Shown here: positions 1-7,919 of the stretch, piece by piece
Layout of the letters: each line of letters starts with the position of its first letter
Position numbering within the stretch: position 1 is the first letter of the stretch
Assembly: GCA_964557005.1 (NCBI GenBank)
Contig: CAZKYI010000002.1
Span: forward strand, 372,001 to 436,000
Direction: 5' to 3'
Length of the DNA stretch: 64,000 nt
Origin: JBECKS01 sp964557005
Lineage (GTDB): Bacteria > Pseudomonadota > Gammaproteobacteria > Pseudomonadales > JBECKS01
Made by a program: the position numbers and the translations under genes
Notes under the pieces: model-generated
What the model was told of the DNA's origin: nothing
What the model saw: only the letters and a program-made list of their open reading frames with translations
The model's database searches: none

Positions 1-3000
1 GTCGATTTTTAAAGATCAACTAGCGGCTTTCAAGAAACAATATGAGACTTTCCCTGAGTTAATCGAGTTATACCGACATTTATTTTCTAGAGCTGAGCAA
101 ACTAAAGGAATAGAAAAGGTTTTTGAATTCATCATTACCAAACGAAGTGAACAATCTTTTGATACATTGGTTAAGTTAGTAGCACAGGACAAGGTTTGTG
201 CGAATCAACTCAAGAATATGATCGAAGACTATGGTTTGAATAGAATCGATGCGGTGAGTTTGGCTTATGTGCTTGCATGGGTTCAGGTTTGTGAAGGTAA
301 TTCAGTATTACCACCTTGGGTTTGGCGAACCTATCCCCGTGTAAAAATACTTGTTAGGCAATTACGTCAAACCCATTGCGGAAATGGAAACTGTAGTTAT
401 TGCTTAGAAAACTTTGATGCTAAGCATTTATTGAATCGTTTTTTTGAGATGCGAGATTTCAGGAAGCTGCCCGATGGTACGCCTCTTCAAGAACAAATCG
501 TTAAGGCAGGTATTGAAGGTGAATCTAGTTTGGGTATCTTGCCTACGGGCGGTGGTAAAAGTTTGTGTTTTCAATTGCCTGCACTTGTCAGGAATATGCG
601 AGATGCATCCTTAACCATTGTAATTTCACCATTGCAGGCATTAATGAAAGACCAGGTCGACAACCTGAAAAGTAAGACGGGCGCTGATAACGTTGCTGCT
701 ATCTATGGCATGTTAACCATGCTTGAACGAATGGCTGTTTTAGATCAAGTGCGTATGGGTGATATCGCGATTTTGTATTTATCACCTGAACAATTACGAA
801 ATAAGAATGTCAAGAAAGCCATTCAAAGTAGGCAGATTGGCGCTTGGGTATTTGATGAGGCGCACTGTTTATCAAAATGGGGGCATGATTTTCGACCTGA
901 CTATTTGAACTGTGCAAAAGTTATAGCAAATTTTGCTAAGGAACAGGAAGAACCGCCGCCCCCTGTATTTTGTTATACCGCCACAGCAAAGCTGGATGTG
1001 ATTGATGACATTGTTGGCCATTTTAAGCAATGGCTTGGTCTGGAGCTGAAGACTTTTGAAGGTGGCGTCGAACGCGACAATTTGATTTATGAAGTGGTGA
1101 AAACAGAAAGCCACACCAAAGAATCACAAATATTTAATTTGCTTGAGGATTACTTTGATGAAGGTAAGCCAGGAAGCTGTGTCATTTACTGTGCAAGCAG
1201 AAAAAGGGTAGAAGATTTAGCGAGTACCCTTAAGCAAGGTCAGCAATTACCAGTAGCTTATTTTCATGCAGGGCTTGAGCCTTCAATGAAGCATGAAGTA
1301 CTTGAAAGTTTTATTGAAGGTACTTATCGAATCATTGTTGCCACCAATGCCTTTGGTATGGGTATTGATAAGGATGATGTCAGGCTGGTGATACATTGTG
1401 ATATTCCTGGCTCACTTGAAAATTATCTTCAGGAAGCTGGAAGAGCTGGGCGTGATTTAAAAAGCGCTAATTGTATTCTGTTGTTTGATAGCAGTGATAT
1501 TGAGCAACAATTCAAATTAGCAAAACACAGCGAGATACGTTTTAGGGATATTACAGAGCTGTTAAAAGAAATTCGTTATCGAGGAAAATTCACCGAAGGG
1601 AAAGTGGTTGCTACCAGCAAGGAGTTACTACGGTCTGATTATGTGAATTCGATATCCGTTGATGATCAGATGGCTGATACCAAAGTAAAAACTGCTATTT
1701 CATGGTTGGAAAGAGAAGGCTTTCTGAGTCGTGATGATAATGTAAACAGTGTTTTCCAGGGAAAGCCACTTTTTGCAACGCTAGAAGAGGCAAAGCATAG
1801 GATTGGCGAGTTGCAGTTATCAACAAGTGCGCAGAAACGATGGGAGCTCATTCTGGAAGCTTTATTAAATGCTGATGTAGATGAAGGCATTAATGCAGAT
1901 GATATTCTCGACACAATTATTTCAAGAGTTAAAACAGATCAAGAAAAAAAGGAATTAACACCTGAATCTGTGATGTTAACCCTAGCTCAAATGGCAGACT
2001 GTGGTTTGGTCAGTAAAGGTTTTTCCATGACGGCTTATTTGAAGCCTAAAGGTAAAGATAGTTGCAAGGGAATTTTCAATAAGATCAGCGAAATTGAAAA
2101 ACACCTGCTGGATTATTTGCCTACGATAGCGCCAGATGTGGAAACGACAGAAGGTCAGCAAGTGGATTTGAGAGTTATAAACACCTTTATTAAAGAAGAT
2201 TTACAAACTACGTGTTCTACGCGTTTATTGCTCCAGTTATTTCGCACTTGGAGTGAAGATGGGAAGACTTCTGGTAAAGAAGGGTCGATTAACTTCCATA
2301 CCTTTTCAAGGGATTTGTTGTCTGTGCGTGTAAACAGATCATGGAAAGATATTAAACGCATTTCTGAGCAAAGACAGGCATTTACCCAAAAAGTGATTGA
2401 TTTTCTTTACGGTGCATTAAATGAATTTAATTCTAATCAGCAAAAAAAGGTGTTAGTGAGTTTTGAGCTTGAAGAAATTATCGATTTACTTAAGAAAGAT
2501 ATAGAAATTTCATCCCAGCTTAGTGGGAAGCGAGAAGCGGAAGCACAGGAATTTCTATTGAAAGGCATTCAGCGAGCACTATTATTTTTGGATACCTGTA
2601 AAAGTATAGAGCTGCAGAGTGGTATGGCAGTATTTAAGCAAGCCATGGAAATACATGTAACAAATGAAAAGAAAGGGCAATATCAAAAAGCGAATTACCA
2701 ACAGCTAGATGATCACTATCATCAGAAAATAGTACAAGTGCATGTGATGTATGAATATGCCCAGTTAGCTTTGAAACATGTGAAACAATCAACCCAATTC
2801 ATAAGGGATTACTTTTCAAATGCAAACGAAGAGTTTTTAGGAAAGTATTTTCATAGAAAAAAGATATTTTTAGAGAGAGCAACGAGCCAGGAATCCTGGA
2901 ATAAGATCGTAACAGACTTAAATAACTTACATCAGCAAGAGATTGTTCACGCAAAACTCAATGAAAACCAATTAGTGCTTGCAGGGCCTGGTTCTGGAAA

Positions 3001-4777
3001 AACAAAAGTTATTATTCATCGCATTGCCTATTTAATGCGGGTAGAACATGTTCGTAGTAATCAGATACTTGCATTAACCTTTAACCACAATGCAGCAGTG
3101 GGGTTGCATAAAAGACTCGTGCAATTGATTGGAAAAGACGCGGCTTATGTACGCGTTCATACCTTTCATGGTTTAGCTCTCCGTTTATTGGGTCAGAGTT
3201 TTGATTTCAAGGATATTGCTAATGTTAGTTTTGATAACCTGATTGTTGATGCAATTAAGTTGTTAAAAGGCGAAGAGATTGAAGTTGGCTTGGATGAGTA
3301 TTATCAGCGTAGTACTTTGCTTGATGGTGTAGAGCATATCCTGGTAGATGAATATCAGGATATTGATGAAAAGCAATATGAATTTATTGCCGCCCTTGCA
3401 GGAAAGACCTTGGAAGATGAAGAAAAACTGAGTTTGATGGCGGTAGGTGATGATGATCAGTCTATTTATTCATTCAGAGAAGCAAACGTTAAATTTATTC
3501 AGCAGTTTCAGGAAGACTATCAGGCTAACATCAAGTATTTAACCCAAAACTATCGATCAACGAAGTACATCATTGAGGCGGCTAATTCGCTGATTAAACA
3601 CAACAATGATCGTATGAAGACTGGGCATCCGATTGAAATTAACCAGAGTAGGCGGATGGATGTTCCTGGTGGAAGAATGCCAGCTATTGATCCTGAAAAT
3701 GCTGGGAAAATAAAAGTTATTCAATGTAAAAGTGTTGAGCAACAAGTTGCAGAGGTATTGGTGCAACTGTTATTAATAAAAAACAATGATAAGAACGTTA
3801 GATTTGAAGATATAGCTATTGTTGCCAGGAATGGTATAGAAAAGCCCGAGCTAGGTTTGCTTAGATCCTTACTGCATGAAAACAATATTCCATATCAGTA
3901 TGCACGATGTAGTGAAGACAGTTTTAGTATTCACTCGGTAAGGGAAATCAAGGAGTTTCAAAGCCGTATACGAGAAAAGGGTCGCTCAATGGTGAGTGTT
4001 GACGATCTATATGGCTGGTTACCTGTGCATAAAAATTATTGGCATATCCAAATTGAGAAACTAATCAGTGATTGGGAATTACAGTTTGGTATTCAGGAAA
4101 TGGCGATTAGCCATTTTGATAGACTGTTCAGTGAATACCTATTTGAGCAAAGGCGTCAAACACGCTTTGGTAATGGTGTATTGCTCAGTACCGTGCATGG
4201 GGTTAAAGGCGAAGAATATAAGTACGTTTTGGTTTTGGGTGGGAATTGGGCTCAAAACTTCAAGGCTATGCACCAAGTGGAAGATGAAACACGTCTTTAT
4301 TACGTTGCTATGACCAGAGCTATCGATCAATTAATACTGTTTTCATATGGTGATCAACCAAATCCACATATTTCACGTATTAATGGCGATTACATTAATC
4401 AGTATTACTCTAGTTCTATTCTTCATGAATCAAAGCATTTGCAATTTGCTACCACTGGTTTAAATCGTTTGTATATTAGTTATCCGTCTAATTTTAGTAG
4501 TAACCATGAAGTTAATGTCACCTTAGACAAGGTAAATACTGGTGATCAGGTTAGATTAAAGTTGGCAGGTGATCATGTATTTCTGGAATTTAAGGGTGTA
4601 AATATAGCGAGGATAGCTAAATCGTTTATACCTCAGTTTCAGGAAATCTCGAGCATGAACTATGAGGCAAAGGTAGTAGCTATGGTAAAACGAGACCATG
4701 ATCCAAAAAATGAATATGAAAAAAATGCCAAGATAGAATCATGGTGGTTGCCTGTGGTTGAAGTGGTGTATTGGTAG
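1..4777 (+). CDS. RecQ-UvrD dual helicase fusion, 5'-truncated by window edge
   Basis: The frame is open from base 2, so the gene begins upstream of the window; at least 1591 residues are visible. The TTG at 167 is only an internal codon. A Cys cluster (HCGNGNCSYC, near 377-406) precedes a complete SF2 RecQ core: Walker A GILPTGGGKS (533-562), DEAH (854-865), motif III TATAK and motif VI QEAGRAGR. After a long helical middle comes a second, complete SF1 UvrD/PcrA motor: AGPGSGKT (2981-3004), VDEYQD (about 3344-3361), GDDDQSIYSFR, QNYRST, TVHGVKGEE and YVAMTRA. Both motors keep their catalytic residues. By family both should be 3'-5' DNA translocases, but the substrate is unknown. The AT-rich composition contrasts with the core genes and suggests acquisition. 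Role in repair or in phage/plasmid defence cannot be decided from sequence. Confidence 0.9.
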   Translation, partial: SIFKDQLAAFKKQYETFPELIELYRHLFSRAEQTKGIEKVFEFIITKRSEQSFDTLVKLVAQDKVCANQLKNMIEDYGLNRIDAVSLAYVLAWVQVCEGNSVLPPWVWRTYPRVKILVRQLRQTHCGNGNCSYCLENFDAKHLLNRFFEMRDFRKLPDGTPLQEQIVKAGIEGESSLGILPTGGGKSLCFQLPALVRNMRDASLTIVISPLQALMKDQVDNLKSKTGADNVAAIYGMLTMLERMAVLDQVRMGDIAILYLSPEQLRNKNVKKAIQSRQIGAWVFDEAHCLSKWGHDFRPDYLNCAKVIANFAKEQEEPPPPVFCYTATAKLDVIDDIVGHFKQWLGLELKTFEGGVERDNLIYEVVKTESHTKESQIFNLLEDYFDEGKPGSCVIYCASRKRVEDLASTLKQGQQLPVAYFHAGLEPSMKHEVLESFIEGTYRIIVATNAFGMGIDKDDVRLVIHCDIPGSLENYLQEAGRAGRDLKSANCILLFDSSDIEQQFKLAKHSEIRFRDITELLKEIRYRGKFTEGKVVATSKELLRSDYVNSISVDDQMADTKVKTAISWLEREGFLSRDDNVNSVFQGKPLFATLEEAKHRIGELQLSTSAQKRWELILEALLNADVDEGINADDILDTIISRVKTDQEKKELTPESVMLTLAQMADCGLVSKGFSMTAYLKPKGKDSCKGIFNKISEIEKHLLDYLPTIAPDVETTEGQQVDLRVINTFIKEDLQTTCSTRLLLQLFRTWSEDGKTSGKEGSINFHTFSRDLLSVRVNRSWKDIKRISEQRQAFTQKVIDFLYGALNEFNSNQQKKVLVSFELEEIIDLLKKDIEISSQLSGKREAEAQEFLLKGIQRALLFLDTCKSIELQSGMAVFKQAMEIHVTNEKKGQYQKANYQQLDDHYHQKIVQVHVMYEYAQLALKHVKQSTQFIRDYFSNANEEFLGKYFHRKKIFLERATSQESWNKIVTDLNNLHQQEIVHAKLNENQLVLAGPGSGKTKVIIHRIAYLMRVEHVRSNQILALTFNHNAAVGLHKRLVQLIGKDAAYVRVHTFHGLALRLLGQSFDFKDIANVSFDNLIVDAIKLLKGEEIEVGLDEYYQRSTLLDGVEHILVDEYQDIDEKQYEFIAALAGKTLEDEEKLSLMAVGDDDQSIYSFREANVKFIQQFQEDYQANIKYLTQNYRSTKYIIEAANSLIKHNNDRMKTGHPIEINQSRRMDVPGGRMPAIDPENAGKIKVIQCKSVEQQVAEVLVQLLLIKNNDKNVRFEDIAIVARNGIEKPELGLLRSLLHENNIPYQYARCSEDSFSIHSVREIKEFQSRIREKGRSMVSVDDLYGWLPVHKNYWHIQIEKLISDWELQFGIQEMAISHFDRLFSEYLFEQRRQTRFGNGVLLSTVHGVKGEEYKYVLVLGGNWAQNFKAMHQVEDETRLYYVAMTRAIDQLILFSYGDQPNPHISRINGDYINQYYSSSILHESKHLQFATTGLNRLYISYPSNFSSNHEVNVTLDKVNTGDQVRLKLAGDHVFLEFKGVNIARIAKSFIPQFQEISSMNYEAKVVAMVKRDHDPKNEYEKNAKIESWWLPVVEVVYW

Positions 4778-4923
4778 ATTTCAAAGTTATCCGACAATAG
4801 TTTGGGGCGGATGATCTGATTAACAGGGTTGAAGATTGGCTTCTCCATTCAAAAAACAATATCGAGATTCGTGGGAAGGCAGGAAGAAAGGAGTGATGAA
4901 GAGTGAGATTTTTACATAAGCGC

Positions 4924-5011
4924 GAGATCCCTCGACTACACTCGGGATAACAGAGAGTTGTTCTGACAAAAGCGGGATTTCTCGACTCGCTCCGCTCGCT
5001 CGAAATGACAG
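4924..5011. repeat. Two direct copies of a dispersed short repeat
   Basis: Two related units lie in the same orientation, 4924-4953 (GAGATCCCTCGACTACACTC...) and 4972-5011 (ends CTCGAAATGACAG). They share the pattern GGATYTCTCGACT then CTCG and ATGACA or ATAACA. Related copies occur at 23494-23531 and 31473-31540. Such elements sit between genes and generate spurious reading frames. No coding role is proposed. Confidence 0.7.
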
Positions 5012-5030
5012 TGGAGCGGTTACGCTGGCT

Positions 5031-5912
5031 TTACGAATTTGACCACTGCGGATTCTGCTCACGCCAGTTTTTGATGTACGCGCTGTGATCTTTTTGCCAG
5101 GGATGAAAGCCGGGTTTGAAGTAGTCTTTGAAATATTGCCACATGAACTGGTTCATTTCGCGGAACACGCCGGGGTGCCTTCTGCTGATTTCTTTAAAGG
5201 TTACTGAGCTGGGTGTGCGGCCAGGGCGCGGTTCATTGGTAAAACGATTTTTGTAAAACGCAACCGGCATAATCCAGAACAAGGCAGCCAGTGTGACTAT
5301 CATCAGAAAGCCGATGGCGCTAAACACGCGGGTAAAATAACCGCCGCCGATTTCGCTGAGCACATCAAAGGCAACGGATTTGTGTTCCATTTCTTCAATG
5401 GCATGCCAATCCCAGATTTCGCGTGCTTCTTTCGGCCAGTTTTCCTGCAATTGCGGGTAGCGGTGTGCGCTTTCTGCGCCCATGGCAGTGAGGTGTTCCA
5501 GAAAGGCGGTCACACCCAAACCGAATTTGGCGGGCATGAATTTTTCAATGAGATTGAACAGGCCTTTGGTGCCTTGCGCATAGGCATCAACGTCATAACC
5601 GTATTTTCGCAAGGCATCGTTAAATTGCTGGTGTGCTTTTGCGTGGTAGGCTTCCTGCCTGGCAAAATTGGTGATGTCTTCCAGTAACTGGGGATCTTTG
5701 ATTTTGTGCTTGACGCGCATGACGCTGCGTACAAAAAACATTTCACCTTCGGGAATGACCAGCGAAAAAATATTTTGTGCGATGGTTAAACCTTTATGAC
5801 CATCTGACCAGTATTCGGGTAGTTGGTCGAATGGCCCTACTGGTGGTTTGCGGGCAACAATGTCCAGTTCGGAACGCATGGCTAAATAGTTGTTGGGGGT
5901 CGGGTTTTTCAT
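5031..5912 (-). CDS. Ferritin-like predicted metal-dependent hydrolase (PF10118 type)
   Basis: This 293-residue protein matches the family called predicted metal-dependent hydrolase (COG3687/PF10118), whose reaction is not established. Candidate metal ligands sit in helices: E55 and E57 (IPEGE), E87, H90 and H94 (RQEAYHAKAH), E139, and H170/E173/E174/H177 in the WHAIEEMEHKS segment. This E/EExxH spacing resembles di-iron carboxylate folds. A hydrophobic segment at about 199-220 suggests a single membrane anchor after the helical bundle. It stands alone between a repeat region and the nucleotidyltransferase module, so neighbours give no pathway. ATG start at 5912. Family confident, substrate unknown. 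Confidence 0.8.
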   Translation of the reverse strand: MKNPTPNNYLAMRSELDIVARKPPVGPFDQLPEYWSDGHKGLTIAQNIFSLVIPEGEMFFVRSVMRVKHKIKDPQLLEDITNFARQEAYHAKAHQQFNDALRKYGYDVDAYAQGTKGLFNLIEKFMPAKFGLGVTAFLEHLTAMGAESAHRYPQLQENWPKEAREIWDWHAIEEMEHKSVAFDVLSEIGGGYFTRVFSAIGFLMIVTLAALFWIMPVAFYKNRFTNEPRPGRTPSSVTFKEISRRHPGVFREMNQFMWQYFKDYFKPGFHPWQKDHSAYIKNWREQNPQWSNS

Positions 5913-6012
5913 GGGGGGATTACAGCAGACAAGTTATGACTAAATCAACAAATCCAGATTTTTACCACGCAGGACGGACAGGCTACCTTGCAGGTGCAGA
6001 TGGTGTCATATC

Positions 6013-6047
6013 TATGTATTTTTAAAGTACAACTTCAAAAATACATA
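6013..6047. repeat. 35-bp interrupted palindrome
   Basis: The arms TATGTATTTTT (6013-6023) and AAAAATACATA (6037-6047) are perfect 11-bp inverted repeats. The spacer adds a second short stem, AAGT (6025-6028) with ACTT (6032-6035), so the whole folds as one long hairpin with an A/C mismatch. It could be a bidirectional terminator between the minus-strand hydrolase gene and the plus-strand module, or a protein-binding or mobile-element remnant. Confidence 0.6.
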
Positions 6048-6108
6048 AAACAAGCCAGATAGAAAAAACCGAAGCCATGCTGAGTGGTGTGTTGTAGCGC
6101 AGTAAACC

Positions 6109-6137
6109 TTGCGATTCTGCTGTGTCTTGAGTATTCT
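6109..6137 (+). promoter_or_regulatory. Candidate sigma-70 promoter of the wHTH/nucleotidyltransferase module
   Basis: TTGCGA (6109-6114) and TATTCT (6132-6137) are separated by exactly 17 bp. The -10 box overlaps the left arm of the 6134-6162 palindrome and the expected start point falls inside it. That arrangement fits repression by a protein bound to the palindrome. Prediction from pattern only. Confidence 0.4.
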
Positions 6138-6162
6138 TTATTCGCAAATCGCGAATAAAGAA
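6134..6162. promoter_or_regulatory. Perfect 12-bp inverted repeat, probable operator
   Basis: TTCTTTATTCGC (6134-6145) and GCGAATAAAGAA (6151-6162) are exact reverse complements around the 5-base spacer AAATC. It lies 22 bp upstream of the winged-helix gene's ATG and overlaps the candidate -10 box. Autoregulation by the winged-helix protein is the simplest reading, as in AbiEi-type antitoxins that bind inverted repeats in their own promoter. Confidence 0.6.
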
Positions 6163-6184
6163 CGCACAGAGTGGTCAAGTAACT

Positions 6185-6745
6185 ATGAATTTAAAACCTC
6201 AGGACATTCTGGTCGTATTGAAGCTGTTGGCTATGGGCAACAAGCCTTGGACATTCAATCAACTGGCGTTGGAGTTGGGCATGAGCCCTGCCGAAGTACA
6301 CGCCGCTTCCAGACGTTTGCTGGCGACAACGCTGGCAATAAGGCATGAAAACAGAATCCGCCCTAATTTACGCAATCTGGAGGAGTTTCTGGTGCATGGC
6401 ATACGCTATGTATTTGTTCCGGATTTTGGTGCTGTGTTGAGAGGCATGCCCACATCGGTAGCCGCTCCGGTATTGAATATGCATTTTCAACAAGGGGAAT
6501 TCGCTCCGGTTTGGCCTGATGGCGAAGGAACAGTGCGTGGTGAATCGTTTTCACCTTTGTACAGTTCGGTGCCTTTTGCTGCCAAAAATGATGCGGCATT
6601 GTATGATTTGCTGGCATTGGTGGATGCTGTGCGAGGGGGGAGAGCCAGGGAAAGGGAAATCGCTAACAAGGAACTAAAAAGGAAATTTGAACATTATGGA
6701 AAACTTATCGAATCCCAATCTGAATATTCTGGAGCTGGCAGCTAA
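6185..6745 (+). CDS. Winged-helix protein, likely antitoxin/regulator of the downstream nucleotidyltransferase
   Basis: A 186-residue protein. Residues 1-60 read as a winged helix-turn-helix: a leading helix, then FNQLALELGMSPAEVHAASRRL as HTH and a short wing. The remainder (about 65-170) is a domain I do not recognise, with conserved-looking HGIRYVFVP and GESFSPLYSSVP stretches. It is the first gene of a two-gene unit: its last 50 bases overlap the nucleotidyltransferase start, implying translational coupling. A perfect palindrome lies just upstream. This resembles the AbiEi/AbiEii arrangement of DNA-binding antitoxin then nucleotidyltransferase toxin, but the C-terminal part does not look like AbiEi to me. 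Role inferred from context. Confidence 0.6.
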   Translation: MNLKPQDILVVLKLLAMGNKPWTFNQLALELGMSPAEVHAASRRLLATTLAIRHENRIRPNLRNLEEFLVHGIRYVFVPDFGAVLRGMPTSVAAPVLNMHFQQGEFAPVWPDGEGTVRGESFSPLYSSVPFAAKNDAALYDLLALVDAVRGGRAREREIANKELKRKFEHYGKLIESQSEYSGAGS

Positions 6746-7400
6746 ACAGTTGATGCCTTTGTTGGATGATTTGGTTTTTGTCGGTGGTTGTGCGACAGGT
6801 TTGTTGATTTCAGATGCAGCGGCTTCGCCGATCCGTGCTACCCGAGATGTGGATGTTATTGTGCAAGTGGTATCACGCCAAGCGTATCAGCGTTTATCAA
6901 AACGCTTACGCACTTGTGGTTTTCAGGAAGACACATCGGAAGATGCACCCATTTGCCGCTGGGTTTCGACATTTCTGGTTCTGGATATTATGCCAACGGA
7001 TAAAACTGTCTTGGGTTTTGGGAATCCGTGGTATTCATCCGCCTTTACACATGCGCAAAGGATTGTCTTACCCTCAGGCACAATAATCAAAGTGGTTTCG
7101 GCTCCTTGGTTTTTAATGACCAAACTGGAAGCTTTTGAAGGGAGAGGCAACGGTGATTTTCAAATAAGTCATGATATTGAAGACATCATTGTGCTTATAG
7201 ATGGTCGTCCTGAGTTGCTTGAAGAAGTTAAAAACAGTAACAACACCTTACAGCAGGAACTTGCAAAACGAATAGCAAATCTACTTGGAAAGCATCGTTT
7301 TGTGGATGCAATTTCTGGCCACATGCCTCCTGATGAAGTTAGTCAAAACAGAGTGCCTCGTATATTACATATCTTGAAACAACTGACTGAAATCGCATGA
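6696..7400 (+). CDS. Nucleotidyltransferase (AbiEii/MNT-like fold), candidate toxin
   Basis: I chose the ATG at 6696 (234 residues), preceded by AAAAAGGAAA; an in-frame TTG lies at 6687. The DNA polymerase beta-like nucleotidyltransferase signature is present: VGG at 29-31, DVD at 51-53 and a third acidic residue D97 in VLDIMP. K143 in TKLEAF and the SHDIEDI segment near 158-164 match the later motifs of AbiEii/AbiGii-type proteins. By family it should transfer a nucleotide to a nucleic acid or protein; AbiEii and MenA-type relatives act as toxins, some on tRNA 3' ends. Its coupling to an upstream winged-helix gene with a palindromic operator supports a toxin-antitoxin or abortive-infection role. 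Target unknown. Confidence 0.65.
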   Translation: MENLSNPNLNILELAAKQLMPLLDDLVFVGGCATGLLISDAAASPIRATRDVDVIVQVVSRQAYQRLSKRLRTCGFQEDTSEDAPICRWVSTFLVLDIMPTDKTVLGFGNPWYSSAFTHAQRIVLPSGTIIKVVSAPWFLMTKLEAFEGRGNGDFQISHDIEDIIVLIDGRPELLEEVKNSNNTLQQELAKRIANLLGKHRFVDAISGHMPPDEVSQNRVPRILHILKQLTEIA

Positions 7401-7440
7401 ATCTGCATTTTTCAGTGAGTAAGCTTGGCTAAAACAAGCA

Positions 7441-7911
7441 TCAAAACAAATCAGGAAATTCTGCCTGTCTGAGTGCTTCGTACAAAATAATTGAAACGGC
7501 ATTGGCCAGATTGATGCTGCGGCTCTCTTGCCTCATGGGAATTTTTATATTGTTGTGCTGCCCCAAACTTTCACGAATGTTTAGGGGCAAACCTCTGGTT
7601 TCGGGGCCAAATAAAAAAGCACTGCCAGATGGATAACGTGGTGTGGTATGAAACTGTGTTGCCTTGGTGGTGCAGGCAAAGATATTTTTTTCAGAGATGC
7701 CCGATGTCTCTAGAAAATGTTGGTAACTGCTATAAACATTGAGGTTGGTGAATTCACGATAATCCAGTCCCGCACGGCGCAGCTTTTTTGCATCAAGCTC
7801 AAAACCAAGTGGTTCAATTAAATGCAGCGTTGCACCGCTGTTTGCACACAGGCGAATAATGTTTCCAGTATTCGGCGGAATTTCCGGTTCGAATAAAATA
7901 ATGTGAAACAT
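7441..7911 (-). CDS. trmL: tRNA (cytidine/uridine-2'-O)-methyltransferase TrmL
   Basis: This 156-residue SPOUT (trefoil-knot) enzyme has the length usual for TrmL. It 2'-O-methylates the wobble nucleotide 34 of tRNA-Leu isoacceptors using S-adenosylmethionine. Visible motifs are the N-terminal EPEIPPNTGNIIRLCANSG, the SAM-binding LFGPETRGLP near 107-116 and the C-terminal knot IPMRQESRSINLANAVSI. It lies 8 bp downstream of ntrC on the same strand and may be co-transcribed with it, although the functions are unrelated. No irregularities. Confidence 0.93.
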   Translation of the reverse strand: MFHIILFEPEIPPNTGNIIRLCANSGATLHLIEPLGFELDAKKLRRAGLDYREFTNLNVYSSYQHFLETSGISEKNIFACTTKATQFHTTPRYPSGSAFLFGPETRGLPLNIRESLGQHNNIKIPMRQESRSINLANAVSIILYEALRQAEFPDLF

Positions 7912-7919
7912 GGCTTGCT

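Noticed and set aside
4820..5062. 80-residue minus-strand ORF resembling widely predicted small proteins (RASGASREIP, VIPSVVEGS)
   Set aside because: It is the translation of the dispersed repeat units at 4924-5011; such ORFs recur wherever the repeat occurs.
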